A DNA stretch of 64,000 bases from Apoda limacodes (taxonomy: Eukaryota; Arthropoda; Insecta; Lepidoptera; Limacodidae). Of this stretch, positions 11,106 through 23,300 are shown piece by piece (within the stretch, counting starts at the first letter, position 1; each line of letters opens with the position of its first letter). The stretch covers positions 4,960,001 to 5,024,000 of the forward strand of contig OX291545.1 in NCBI GenBank assembly GCA_946406115.1, in the 5' to 3' direction. Position numbers and translations under genes: made by a program. The notes under the pieces are model-generated. The model had not been told where the DNA came from and ran no database searches. It was given only the letters and a program-made list of their open reading frames with translations.

Positions 11106-11720
11106 TTAACATGTTTTTTTAAAAAAAGCGATAGATTGTGAACTTCTGATATTTAGTGGAAGGGAGTTCCATAGCTGTATAGCTTGCACAGTGAATGACT
11201 GACTGTAGTAGTTGGTGTTATGTGCCGGTGTTTTTAAAAGTAAGCAAGTTGAAGGGCGAAGTGTAAGTGTAGACGAAGAAATAAATTGAAAACGTTCCTT
11301 CAAATAATGATGAATTGATGGATTGCACAGTACGTTATAAAGAAGTGTGAGAATATGGGTATTCTGGCAAAGACGAATTGGGAGCCACTTGAGCTGAGCA
11401 CGAAATTGAGACATGATCATATTTGCGTAATCCAAATACAAATCGAATACAGAGATTTTGGAGTCGCTCAGTTTATTTAATTACTCCTCGGTGAGGTTAA
11501 TATAGCAAGTATCAGCATAATCAAGAATAGGAAGAAGTAAAGATTGTGCAAGCGTAATTTTTGTGGGAATAGGTAAAACATTACGCAACCGTCTCACTGA
11601 CCCAATGGAGGCAAAAATTTTACGACTGACCTCTTTTAGTTGTGGAATCCATAATAGTGTACTGTCAATGAGAATCCCTAGATTTTTAACTGAGTTTAGG
11701 TAAGGAATAATAATAAAATA
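11106..11720 (-). pseudogene. LINE fragment, C-terminal part of ORF2 (family B)
   Basis: Minus-strand pieces read SVKNLGILIDSTLLW, KITLAQSLLLPILDYADTCY, LQNLCIRFVFGLRKYDHV, FRAQLKWLPIRL and AIQLWNSLPLN. This is the thumb and C-terminal region after the RT palm in CR1/Jockey-type LINEs. At least one frameshift (near 11440) and one stop (near 11480) break it. The same family appears at 41689-42985. No RT active site remains. Confidence 0.85.
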
Positions 11721-12277
11721 GGTCGGTCAATTTGTATTTTTAAATTTGTCTATAGGGCAGACAGTGAAAATAGCTATTTCAATTGTTTATTGTTATATAA
11801 ACTTAGTAAAATAATCATATTTTAAATGTGAAAACTAAAGCATCAAAATTATTAAACAGAATGTATGTTACAATACTTATTTTGTCTACTGCATTACCTT
11901 TCTGAGTGATTATCATTTCATGTATTAAAGGCAAAAAATCTGGAAGTGACCATTGTTTCAACACTTATGCAAATTATTAAAGCGTTTATTGCTGTGGGTC
12001 ACACATACAGTTTTACATTGCGATTATTTTATTACGTTGCGGTACGATACATGGTTGGCACGCTCCATCCCATCTCATGGGATTTTACCCGATAAATAGG
12101 CCAGAGAGGTGAAAGACGTTCTTAACAAGTTCGGTCAGGCTTTTAGGCTAACGTTTACTGTTGTGAATGTTGTGACGAACAGTAACCGACCCTAAACGGA
12201 CTGTGTAGTGCGGAGCTAATGACTTTAACATTACACTACTTCACAAAAGTCGTCATTTACTGGTTTATTTATTATTT
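11721..12277. other. Unassigned spacer
   Basis: No gene or clear repeat seen. Confidence 0.45.
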
Positions 12278-12893
12278 ACTAGCTGACCCGGTGAACGTTG
12301 TTCCGCCGCACCAACCTATTGTGAAAGGGTTGTACTAATTCAGAAACTTTCCCCGGCATGTACATAACAACTTACCAAAATTTTATTAAAATCAGTTTCC
12401 TCTTATTGCGCGAGTCCGACTCTTTCTCAGAAACATTCCCCGGCGTGTGCATAACAACTTACCAAAATTTCATTAAAATCGGTTTACCCTTAGTGCGCGA
12501 GTCCAACTCGCACTTGACCGTTTTTTCCTTTCATAAAACCTTGCCCTAACACTAACAAACACAACAGAAATAAATTACCCGAATTGGTCCAGCCGTCTTC
12601 GAGTTTTCCTTAGTGCGCGAGTCCGACTCGCACTTGAGCGTTTTTTTCTGTCATAATAACCTTGCCCTAACACTAACAAACACAACAAAAACAAATTACC
12701 CGCATTGGTCTAGCCGTCTTCCAGTTTTCCTTAGTGCGCGAGTCCTTCAAGAAGAAGTAAGAATCTTCTCCTGATAATAACAAACAAACAGAAAAAGAAT
12801 AAGCGAAATCGGTCTAGTCGTTCACGCGTGATGGCGTGACCAAGGGAAATCGGGATTCATTTTTATATATATATATATATATACAAGGTGTTT
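12278..12893 (-). mobile_element. Helitron-like non-autonomous element with internal tandem repeats
   Basis: On the minus strand it ends GGGTCAGCTAGT at 12278, a Helitron-like CTAGT end; the other border is near a TA run at about 12862-12893. Inside are two tandem series: an 87-bp pair starting CAGAAAC at 12341 and 12428, and a roughly 120-bp series marked by TTAGTGCGCGAGTCC at about 12490, 12610 and 12731. The open frame at 12358-12549 follows the first pair and is not a gene. Confidence 0.6.
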
Positions 12894-14176
12894 GGTAAAT
12901 GGTGTATACTCCCGTAACGTACGTGTGCACCATGTATCATATAAGTAGGTACTGTGCCAATGTCAGAAGGTGGAAATTGTGAACTGTGTAAATTGACAAA
13001 TTTTCATACAAACTAAATCAATTTTCCTCACTTTATTTTTTGCACAACCCTAACTTTAATCATACAACTTACGCGCCACGGCATCAAAAATCTCTTCGGT
13101 ATCTATGAGAGCCTAGTACTTTGCGTATTAGCGCGCGCGGGTCACATGAAAATGTAAACTCAAATTTTATTTAGGTAATAAACTAACAAATAACTTACAG
13201 ACTCTTCTTTCTCTTGCTAGACGCATCTCACACCCCTCACACGACGATTTTCATGACGATCACAAAAAGCGTAATATCCACTTAACACAACACTACACTA
13301 AAACTGCATTACACTAAAAAAGACTACAAACTGCATTCGGGGTTCACAGTCACTGTGCAGCCTTCTGCAATCTTTCGATAGTAAAACCACAAAACGGGTG
13401 CTGTTAATCTCTGTCGACAGGATAAGGAGTAAGCGGTCTAAAATCACATCACTTAATTTGAAACTCAGAGACATCTGCCACTACGCACATACACAAAAAC
13501 ACTACCCTGATTTAATTCGATTATCGGCATTTTCAAATAGATCTGTAGCGCCGCGCCGGGCTAAAAAGGTGTTGCCATACTTAGTTATTTTGTACTACAT
13601 ACATGGATTAAAAAAATACCTTTACGTAAAATCGTTTTTAAACCACTAATTACTACTCTGGTAAAGAATTCCCCTGAAATCTGTATGAAATTTAAATGTA
13701 AAATAACAATAAACGACTAGTAGGTATTTCGTTTATTTTCCGAATATTTTTAGGATATATCTTAGGGAGCACTTATAAACACATAAGTACTGATTTTTGC
13801 TAAAGCGGTAGATTCAAGTAACTGTTATGTTTTCCAAAATCAACAAAAATGACAAAAGCTGGGTGAAGCATGCTACAAAACAAAAATGACATAAAATCAT
13901 AATAAAACAATAATAATCTGAAACTGCACTATTTTTTTAATGCATTAAATTGGTATTTCGGGAAACCGTAAACTCTCTGGTGATGGAGTAGATCAAGCGC
14001 TAGATGAGCAGCGCAGGCGCGTTGAATGCAAGAATTTCCTGTAATGGACGCAAAAATCTACTTACTTAATCACTTAACAATTTAGGTACTTTAAAAAAAA
14101 TCACTATTAAAAAAAAGTACCGTACCTTTACACATAACACAATGACTTACGTACTTGTAGTTTTCCAGATATTTTT
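12894..14176. other. Unassigned intergenic DNA
   Basis: No convincing exon or repeat border. Short frames such as 13398-13649 lack any domain. Confidence 0.4.
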
Positions 14177-15235
14177 TTTTGAGCTGGTAACATTCGCAAA
14201 GAAAGGGGAAATTAGGTTACCGCTTTCGCTTTTTTTGACCTTATTTCAAAATACCAGCTCTTGTTTATGCAGCCATAGTACGTAAATTTTAGTTTTTGAT
14301 GATTTTGGTGATATTTCGCACTGAGATGAAGTAGGTAGGTACGAAGTATGTATGTTGTTTCTTTATTCTGAGGTTTTGTTTTGTTTGTTGTTAATAATAA
14401 GTGTTTACTTGCAATGAAATGGAAGATTTCATAGTCATTTCGGACATAAAAACTAGTTTTCGACTTTATTTGAATAATTTCTAGGAGTAAAAAATTGCAA
14501 ATAGCTAGTAGGTATCAAAATAATATTTTTTAAAATGTTCAATAGCATGTTTTTGATAGTATCGGCACTTAGTCTGCATGGTGACTAAAGCTTTAGATTC
14601 CATGAGTAAAGAACATAAAAACATACATAGAAACTGAGGCGAAATCCATACATTACTTGAGCAGTACCAGTACTCTGGTAGCACACGAAAATACGTAAAT
14701 TAATTTTCGAGAACCCTTCATAATTTATGAAAGAGAAAAAATCTTGCTATCTCAGATGCTCAGGGTAATTTTCCCGAAAATAAGGGTACCGTTGTTAGCT
14801 TATTTGACCTTATTCGAAAATACTAGTTCTTATTTATGCAGTCTTAGTACGTAAATACTCCTAAGTTTAGTTTTTTTACTGATTTTGATAATATTTCGCA
14901 CTGAGATAAGTAAAAGTAGGATTGTATTGTTTGTATGTTGTAATTAGTGGTTACTTGTAAAGAAATGCATCATTTCATATTAAGTATTCATAGATAGTTA
15001 TGTCTTATAATAAAATTAGTTTGTTTTCGACTTAGGTATCTAGGAGTTAAAAATTACAAATAGCAAGTAGGCGTTAGAATAATATTTTTTTAATGTTTGA
15101 TAATAGGTACCTATTTCATAATATTGCCAAATCACATACATTACTTAAGTACACAAAAATAGATAAAAAATAATTTTAATTATCGAGCACCCTTCATAAT
15201 TTAAGAAAGAGATAAATAAAACCTTGCCATTTTTA
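14177..15235 (+). repeat. Diverged tandem duplication of about 0.5 kb
   Basis: Two consecutive segments (about 14177-14755 and 14765-15235) share ordered blocks: TTATGCAG...TAGTACGTAAAT, GATATTTCGCACTGAGAT or a one-base variant, a TTTCGACTT block, CTAGGAGT-AAAAATT, an AATAATATTTTTT block, and CCTTCATAATTT-GAAAGAGA near the end. Spacing drifts through small indels, so the duplication is old. No coding frame runs through either copy. Confidence 0.75.
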
Positions 15236-16334
15236 TAATTTAACTTGTGTGTGAGTATGTTGAGTCTATGTGTGAGTGAGAGTTGTTGCACTCTCAAAGA
15301 GTTGGACCGCAGAGGCGAACATTAAAAGTAAATAATTTATGTAGTCTCATTTTTGCCTACAGTTCAAAGATAGTGGGTACAATTTACTTATTCTTATGGT
15401 TCAAATTTAAGAAATAGGAAGTTGTTATCACTGCAGTTACTGTCGAACGTCAATAGTTGGAAAATAGGAACAAATTTTTTGCGTTTTACGTTGAATATGT
15501 AAGATAAAAGGTTAGTAATAAATTATGTATTAGAATTTAAAATTGTTATTAAATGTAAAATATCATTGTTAAACCAAAAATAAATACGATAAAATAAAAT
15601 AGGAAATTGCAGGATTGATTTCTCGGTTCGCCAGAATGATAGTAGGTAGAAATAAAGTGATTAGAACTATCTATCTGTTTTTTTATTCTTTCGCCTGGTA
15701 TTTTGGGGTCAATAGTCATAGTAATAAACATCTGATTTCATTCATAATTATGAATTTCAGGGCTGCAATTTGCTGATTGTTCCCAACAACATTACCTTAA
15801 CATTTTCCGACTTCAGGATATTTTTCCGAACATCTACAAACTAACCCCTGTTATAATGTATATATATATAAAGATATATTATTAATTAAGAGAATATTAT
15901 ATAGATATCAAAATATCTTAAACACCTATTCTTTTTAATTTTCTTATCATTTATAATACTGGTATTATTAGGCATTATATTGAATACGTTAAAACAAAAT
16001 TAAAGAATAATACTTGGTCCAACCATCTGACAACTTTATTACATGACTGTAGGCTGTAACCGTATTTGACAAAGTTCACCGTATCGATCACTTATTCCAG
16101 CGGCATGTGTCATGCGTGCAATCACAAACACAAAGTACATGAGTGACACTTCTCGCCTGTTTTTATTCTTATGCCGCCGCGCTGTGACGTGCCACTCGAT
16201 TTCTGCTTCTTTGGATCTTTATTCTATGGTGAGTTTTTACTAATAAATAAGATTGAGATTTAAAATATAAGGTAATAACGAGGCAACTGTCCCCCAAGGC
16301 ATCTATCCCACTTTTACCCTACTAAGGTCTGCGG
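15236..16334. other. Unassigned intergenic DNA
   Basis: 16060-16240 is richer in GC and holds a TGGTGAGT word resembling a splice donor, but no reading frame supports an exon. The rest is AT-rich. Confidence 0.4.
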
Positions 16335-16892
16335 TCCCTTGAAGCTGTAAAAAAAAATCAAGCTTCCAAGTCAACGCAATAAAAACTACGGCCGAAATAC
16401 GGCCATTTTTGTCGCATATTTTGGCATTCATATTGTCCTAGAATCATGAAAATTGCCACGAAGCAAGGTCTTAAATCAGAAATATAGGAAATTTGTTAAT
16501 ATGCATTTATAACTTATAAAAAAAAGGAGTATCAAGTTGAAATTAATACCAAATACAAAAGTTTACGGTCATTTAAAGTTGTAAAATAATCAAGCTTCTA
16601 TGTCAATTCAATACAAAAATATGCCCTAAATAGGGTAATTTTTGTCGCATATTGAGACACAAATCCCGTTGACCTAAAATCTTTGTATTCTGAATCTGAA
16701 TAGAAATTTGGCAAGACGCAATACAGAAAAATAGGTATCCAAAAAACTGATAATTACTCGTAAACCATAAACCTGTGAGACGTGATCTTATGACGGAAGA
16801 ATTAAATTTATATAAACCTTTTATCAACATATTATAATAATAAGTTCATACGGAACCCTCGGTGTGCGAGCTAGACTCGGACATTAGTTTTT
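16335..16892 (+). repeat. Lepidopteran dispersed repeat, two diverged tandem pieces
   Basis: The word TTTTTGTCGCATATT occurs at 16406 and 16639 (233 bp apart), each preceded by a TCAAGCTTC block. The second piece ends CGGAACCCTCGGTGTGCGAG then a GAC-rich tail at about 16853-16892. I recognise this ending as a common dispersed repeat of moth and butterfly genomes; its class is not settled here. Confidence 0.55.
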
Positions 16893-17563
16893 AGTCACAT
16901 GTTTAGACTCTTTGCTAAGTACTTACCTATAGTACAGTCAAATTTACAAATTTCTCTAAAGTCTGGAAATAAGTCTAAGTACTTTGACCAACAACCTCCT
17001 CCCAGAGTTGTACCAGGGGTACAACCTAGAGGTGGAGGTAAAAAATTTAAAAATCTTCAAAATGGGTATCCGGGGGTTTTGAGGGTCGCAGATCATGAAT
17101 TTGATGTTCATTTTGATGTTATCACCTCTTGGCATATATAAGTATATGTAAGTGCGCACGCCTTGCTTTTCTTGCAGTCGTTTGTGGATAGAAAAAAAAT
17201 TATATTCATTTTGAAAAAATATTTTTTACTTTTTAGTACAATTTATAGTTAGATTGAATTTTTTATATGATTCTAATGTTTTAAGAAAAGCAAGTTTTTA
17301 AAAAATTCTTTTTTTCCTTTTTTTTACTTTGATTTATTTCTTCTTGTGCATTGATTATTTTAATTAATAATTTCTTTTTCGTTACACCTTTTCCTTTTGA
17401 TGTGGGTAGTTCATTGACATCGTGCAAGGTTAAGTAAGTTTTAGTTGTTTCTAGTTGTCAGTTCCTGGTCTCTCCCGATCTCTTTTCCTGCTTCCACTTC
17501 CACTCTCGGTCTCAATTTATTAAAGCGTGTATTTCTTACACGCTTTCGCTCATGTCTACATTT
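16893..17563. other. Unassigned intergenic DNA
   Basis: No gene supported; overlapping short frames on both strands at 16899-17159 show no domain. Confidence 0.4.
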
Positions 17564-17812
17564 CGTCGCCTCAGTGCTTATTTGTCCTATTTACGATTGG
17601 TAACATTTTACAGTAGAAAAGTTTTTTCTTTATTTAAAAAAAACTTTAGTTTATAGATTTGAAGGCTTTTCTTAATATTAAGATTTGAAATCAAGAAACA
17701 AAAGGTTTGTTTTAAACAGAGTAAAAAACACTTCTACTGTAAAATATTACCAACGGTAGATAGTACAAAATGTTACCAACGGTAGATAGTACAAATAGGC
17801 ACTGAGGCGACG
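17564..17812. mobile_element. Foldback MITE-like element
   Basis: The two ends pair over roughly 100 bases. The left arm begins CGTCGCCTCAGTGCTTATTTG and the right arm is its inverted copy ending at 17812. Both arms include GTAACATTTTACAGTAGAA-like sequence; the right arm carries an extra 20-odd-bp duplication of the GGTAGATAGTACAAA block. No coding sequence inside. Confidence 0.75.
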
Positions 17813-18214
17813 ATTTCCTACTCGCTTACATTCTCTTACGTTTTACCGTTAGATTTTTCTTATATATACATTAACAAGAAAAATATATACTTAACCTTTT
17901 CTAGTTTTCTCTTCCTTGACAATGATAAAGGATTTTGTAGCGTATCTTTATTCTATAAAGCACAAATGAGTGTATATCAGATATTTATATTTATATTTAA
18001 ACTAAAAAAATGTAAGAATGCACAATAGGAATTTATAATTATTAATAAACATACTAAACGTATCGACGTTCAAAGGATAAACATGAACACATTACATACA
18101 TGAACTCTAAAAATATTACCCTCCTTTCTTAAAGCTGTCGTGTAAAATTAGGACAAGAGCTTGTTTATATCTAGTATATAAATACTAAATTGGCCTATTT
18201 TTTAAATGGCTAAT

Positions 18215-18296
18215 ATCATTCGTCTGTCCGATATCGATTATCGATATATGTTGTAGAACGAACAACACTAGTTGCTAGATTTGACAGACGAATGAT
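18215..18296. repeat. Short inverted repeat enclosing a TATCGATA site
   Basis: ATCATTCGTCTGTC (18215-18228) is perfectly inverted at 18283-18296. Between them is TATCGATA (18239-18246), the DRE sequence bound by DREF in Drosophila. It may be a small MITE or a regulatory site; there is no adjacent gene to decide. Confidence 0.5.
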
Positions 18297-18610
18297 AATT
18301 TGCCTTGTACCACGATGTCAAAGCAATGCGCGATAGTATCGCTTTTTCTGATATTCATCGTCTCTAACACACAACGTGTGATCTAACGCTCAAAGCAAAC
18401 GCGGCAGTGTAATGTAAATATAGTTAACTTGCCGTTAGTCTATAGTTACTTCGGTATATTCTTGGAATCGCATCTTCAAATACTTAAAAAATAGATTTAA
18501 AATAAATATAAGCATAATATAATTTTAAAATAATTTACCTGTGATAGGAAATATGTCCTTGCTTTTGGGCGCTCACAATTTTTGGGCTATTGCAGTTAAC
18601 TATCACACAA

Positions 18611-19184
18611 CGAGGCATTTTGCACGCCTCATAAGCGGAGCGGTGAGGTAGTGCTCTACTCTCGACATGTCAAAAAACCCAGTCTTTCGAAACTTAAATG
18701 ACGTTTTTTTTTTAATATAACACTTACAGGATAATATGAGTGCACTAATATGAAGTTAAATAATCTGTCTAGCACATATGGTACATTTTATAAACAATTA
18801 ATTTGTTTAATATAATAAATAATAACATTAAAACTAATCATTCTTGGACGTCCGTGAGTCTGTGTTTATGTGACCATGTATGTGGCAGAGAAATTGGTCG
18901 AAAAATTCATCTTACCGGAATACTTTTGTTTTTAATATATAAAGTATTACACTGTGCTGATTCCTAGTTAATATTAGCGTTCTAAGTACTGTCGTTTAAT
19001 TATAATTTATAAAAAACTAAAATACCACTGTATACTGTATATCTATATATATATTTTTTATTTTTATTTTATAGTATATTTTTTCCTCACCTTATTTGTT
19101 ATTTTATTTTAAAAAACTTGAGTTTTTGTTTTAGAATATTTTCTTTTAAATGAATGACCGCTATGAGGCGTGCACTTTTGGATT
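18611..19184. mobile_element. Candidate MITE with short inverted ends
   Basis: TGCACGCCTCATAAGCGG at 18621-18638 is matched in inverted form by CCGCTATGAGGCGTGCA at 19158-19174, one base shorter. The 0.5 kb between is AT-rich and non-coding. No target duplication could be fixed, so the limits are approximate. Confidence 0.45.
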
Positions 19185-19439
19185 TTCCAAATTTTTCTTA
19201 ATTTTCACCGTTGACCGGCTGCAACAACAGACGCGCTCGCAATGTCAATAGCGACGGCCAACCTCGACGCTTTGTCGGGGTTCAGACACGCGAAGTAAAT
19301 GCATTTGCGTTATCTATTGTGTATATATATCTGTGGTAAAAACGTTAAATTTCATACAAAACGAGAAAAGTTTTAAGCCGTACCTAATATTAGCATTAAT
19401 TACTTAAGAAGTTTATATGAAAAATATCTCATAGCAATG

Positions 19440-19692
19440 TATATACTGTGTTTGATGTTGCCCACGGTATTACCCGAAAAAAAACCAACTCACGCTTGAC
19501 GTTATCAATTAGCCTATCTCCTTCCTCGGGACTCAAAGTACCTCCATGGCTAATTTCATCTTAATTGGTACAGCGGCTTAAACGTAAAGAGGTTACAGAC
19601 AGACAGACAGATGGACGAACGGACGGACGGACAGACGGACGGACAGACAGACAAAAAAAGAGATACTTTTGGATTTATAATATTAGTATAGA
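19440..19692 (-). mobile_element. Helitron-like element, 5' part
   Basis: On the minus strand it starts TCTATACTAATATTATAAAT at 19692 and is followed by GACAGAC/GGACGGAC tandem tetranucleotides (about 19600-19652) and a block with CTCCTTCCTCGGGACTC. This matches the 5' end of the element at 23757-24576. The 3' end is not identified. Confidence 0.55.
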
Positions 19693-20020
19693 TTGCGGAC
19701 CCGGCAGACGTTGTCCTGCCCGGAAAAGCAGCGCCATATTACTCGTAAATATGATATTTTAAATTTAACATTTACATTTTTAAATTTTGCGATTCCATAA
19801 TTACTTTTAACGAACCTACGGTTGCGTCGTAATTTTTGGATATCTCACTGTTTACTTTGACCTCTATGTCTTAATTATTTAATTCTTCATTTTTTTCCAA
19901 ATCTTCTATGGTGAAAGTATTGACGGGAAGCCTTAAAATCCTTTTGGTCTTAAGCTAACCCTTTCGATGCGTTTTTTACGTTCTAAGTAATGTGTCGTTT
20001 CCAAGCCACAAATTTCATAA
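19693..20020. other. Spacer left of the family A LINE
   Basis: 19693-19735 reads GCGGACCCGGCAGACG, resembling the internal side of another Helitron-like 3' end. The remainder is featureless. Confidence 0.4.
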
Positions 20021-23000
20021 TTTTTTTTTTTTTTTTTTTTTTTATATACCACGAAGGTGGCAAACAAGCTTACGGCCCGCCTGATGGTAAGCGGTCACCG
20101 TAGCCTATGGACGCTTGCATCACCAGGGGTATCACTTGCGCGTTGCCGACCCTTCAGAAATCTAATAACTTCTTTCTTGAAGAACTCCATACTGTAGTCC
20201 TTGCAGAAAACCTTGGCAGGGAGCTCATTCCACAACTTAAGCGTTCGCGGGAGGAAGTTTCTCTGAAACCGCACTGTACGCGACCATTTAGGTTCTAAAG
20301 TGTGAGAATGAATTCCCTGCCGATGGCGAGCGGTGCGATGGTAGAAATTAGCCGTGGGCATCATTTCGAACAATTCCTCAGAACACAACCCATTATACAA
20401 GCGGTAGAACACACACAGTGAGGCAAAGTCTCTCCTCAGACTTAAGGGCTCGATACCGCAAGTGAGTTTGGAATCGTCGACAATTCTCACAGCCCGTCGT
20501 TGAACCGAGTCAAAAGGGCCAAGCTGGTATCCGGGTGCACCTGCCCAGAGATGGCAGCAGTACTCCATATGGGGCCGAACTTGCGACTTGTAAAGTAACA
20601 ACCTTTGCCCCGACGTGAAGTACTGCTTCGCTCTGTTGAGTACACCAAGTTTTTTGGACGCCAGCTTCACCTTATCTTGTAAATGATCTCGGAACTGAAC
20701 ATCGCTGGAGATGTCGACACCAAGGATCCCAATGCTCTTGGAGATGGAGAGGGGAGTGTTCTGGAATTGTGGGACCACAGTGAATGGAGTTTTCTTAGCG
20801 GTGAACGCGCACACTTGTGTCTTTGTAGGGTTGAATCGGACCAAGTTTACCCGTCCCCAGTCAGAGACCTGGGACAGTGTGGTCTCGATTTGAGACACAA
20901 GTTCTCCGCGGTTTTCCTCCACAACGGAACGAGGGATGTTTGCACGACCCGTGTAAAAAGCGTCTCCAGTACTGTCATCTGCATAGCAATGTATGTTGTT
21001 GATGTCCAACATGTCATTGATATGCAGTAGAAACAGCGTAGGAGACAGCACAGAGCCTTGCGGGACACCAGCATTAATGTCCATGCTATCAGAGCAACTA
21101 CCGTCAACTACAGTTCGTATGCGTCTGCCGGACAAAAAGCTAGCCACCCATTTGCACAAACCCTCGGGCACTCCATAAGATGGCAATTTCGATAGAAGAC
21201 CGCGGTGCCAGACCCGATCGAACGCCTTCGCTATGTCCAGGCTACATGCCAATGCCTCCCCCTGACTCTCAATGGCTAGTGCCCATCGGTGTGTGAGATA
21301 CACTAGAAGGTCACCAGTCGAGCGACCGTGGCGAAAGCCATATTGACGGTCACTGACCAGATCGTGTACTTCTAGGTATCTTAGAAGCTGTGTGTTGATC
21401 ACACGCTCCATCACCTTAGAGAGGAGAGAGGTAATAGCGATAGGCCTGTAATTCGATGGATCTGATCTATCGCCCTTTTTGGGCACCGGGTGCACATTCG
21501 CAGTCTTCCATGAAGACGGTCATTGCCTAGTGTGGTAGGAAAGCGCGAAGAGGCGCGTGAGTACAGGACATAACTCAGGAGCACACTGCTTAAGCACCAC
21601 TGCTGGTATACCGTCTGGCCCACTCGACTTATAAACGTCTAGAGAAAGCAACGCCCGCCTGACCTCCCGCTGCGTTATGGAGATTTCCGGCATGGACTTA
21701 CCGCACCACGGTATAGTAGGTGGTACAGCGCCTTCATCGTTCATATTCGAGTTCGAGGCAAAGAGACTGCCCAGTAGATCGGCTTTCTCTTTAGCACTAT
21801 GGGCCAAGTCACCATCGGTCTTTCGCAGTGGTGGTAACGACGACTGGCAGAAGTTCCCTTCGGCAGCTTTGGCAAGCGACCAGAAAGCACGACTCCCAGA
21901 AGGATAGCTCGCAAGTCGCCCACCTATTTTGCCGATGAATTGGAATTTTGCTCTGGCAGTTGATTTCTGACTGAACCTCGAGGCAGCATTTAATTTGCGT
22001 TTTAACTCAGAAATATTCGGATCCTTATTAAAACGAGCCGTGGTCCAAGCCTCATATGCATTTTGCTTAAGAATTTTAGCTTTTCTGCAAGACCTATTAA
22101 ACCACGGTCGTTTTTTGACGCCGGCAGCTACTCGCGGGTTAGGAATGTAGCATTCCATACCAGCAAGGATTGTCTCAGTGACTGCGGCTGCGCAGACGTC
22201 AGGATCTTCTGAGTTAAAGCAGATCTGCCTCCACGGGTACGATGCGTAAAATTTACGCAATCCATCCCAGTCTGCCGACTTATAGTGCCACACACGACGC
22301 CAATTAGTTGGCCCAGAAGGATCAGGTTGTGTGCATGACACTTGAGTCCGAACGAGACAGTGGTCCGAGGAGCCAAGAGGCGCATCCACTGAGACGGAGT
22401 ACCCGTCCGGACGAGTAGTCAGCAGAAGGTCCAGTAACGAGCTCGTATGTTCCTCTATATCTGGTATTCTCGTTGGAGAAAGTACCAGCTGAGAGAATCC
22501 ATAGGTCAGAGCAAATTCATGAGCAGATATTCCAGCATAGTTATTGGTTCGAGAACTGAGCCACTCGCGATGGTGGGCGTTAAAGTCTCCCAAAATAACT
22601 AGTTCTGCTGTGGGATATTGCTCTAGAACTTTGTCAGTCGTCAAACTCAGGTGCGTGAAGAGTCGAGTTACGTCCGTGTCACCGCTATGAGACCTGTATA
22701 GGCACGCATAGATACGAGTGTGGCCGCCGTAATCTACGCGCACCCACAATATCGACAGGTCCCTGTCTTCAAGGCTATGAAGGCGGCGACAGCAGATATC
22801 CTCCCGGACGAACATACATACACCGGCACGACTCATAAAATTGTGTTCGAGTTTGTAACCAGGATAGTGAAGGTATGATGTGTCGGCCGGGCAGGATATC
22901 TGCGTCTCCGTTAGAAAAAGAATGGTCGGCTGCGCAGTTTCGAGATGGTGGTGGACTGCGTTAAGATTTGCGTGAATACCCCTGATGTTGCAAAAATCCA

Positions 23001-23300
23001 CATTATATGTGGATGGAGTAGCCGCTGTGCAAACTCTTTTCTTTTTCTGTCTTCTGGCCATAATATATATAAAAAAAAAGTTACTAAGACTAAGGATGAG
23101 GATTCCCTGCACAGTCAGCATAGAGGACAAAAGGTGCGGTTCTAAGACTGCCGAAGCTCGCCACAGATGATACGGTTGCTGGCACGGCGGGCGGAAGGGC
23201 TCCTGATCCCCCTCTGTTGTAGGAGCCGGGTCCACTCCGGTCTCCTTCTCCGGCACGACTACCACTTCAGATACTTTACACAGGCTGGCGAATCAGCCTC
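20021..23300 (-). mobile_element. Near-intact APE-type LINE (family A reference copy)
   Basis: A long non-LTR retrotransposon on the minus strand. It ends in a 23-base A tract (T run 20021-20043 on the plus strand) preceded by a short 3' UTR with TGTTTGCCACCTTCGTGG. ORF2 runs in a single frame from 23265 to 20095, interrupted only by one stop. The 5' border is not fixed; GC-rich sequence to about 23480-23670 may be its 5' UTR or ORF1 remnant. Seven or more fragments of this family lie elsewhere in the window. Confidence 0.9.
20095..23265 (-). pseudogene. LINE ORF2: apurinic-type endonuclease plus reverse transcriptase, one premature stop
   Basis: A likely start is the Met at 23061-23059 (MARRQKKK), residue 69 of the open frame. 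The endonuclease follows: N93 in FCNIRG, E120 in FLTETQ, D227/N229 in LGDFNAH, and GSSDHCLV at 299-306. A linker leads to VYKSSGPDGIPA. The frame meets TGA at 21522-21520 (just after YHTRQ), then continues without any shift into WKTANVHPVPKKGDRS. In the second part, counted from the GTG codon at 21495, come LDIAKAFD (Asp near 87), GVPQGS (143-148), YADD (171-174) and a C-terminal domain ending at 20095. Function: nicking of target DNA and target-primed reverse transcription. One nonsense change in about 1050 codons suggests recent activity. The motifs suit the CR1/Jockey group. Confidence 0.9.

Noticed and set aside
20683..21178. Plus-strand frames opposite the LINE ORF2
   Set aside because: Shadows of the reverse transcriptase coding strand.
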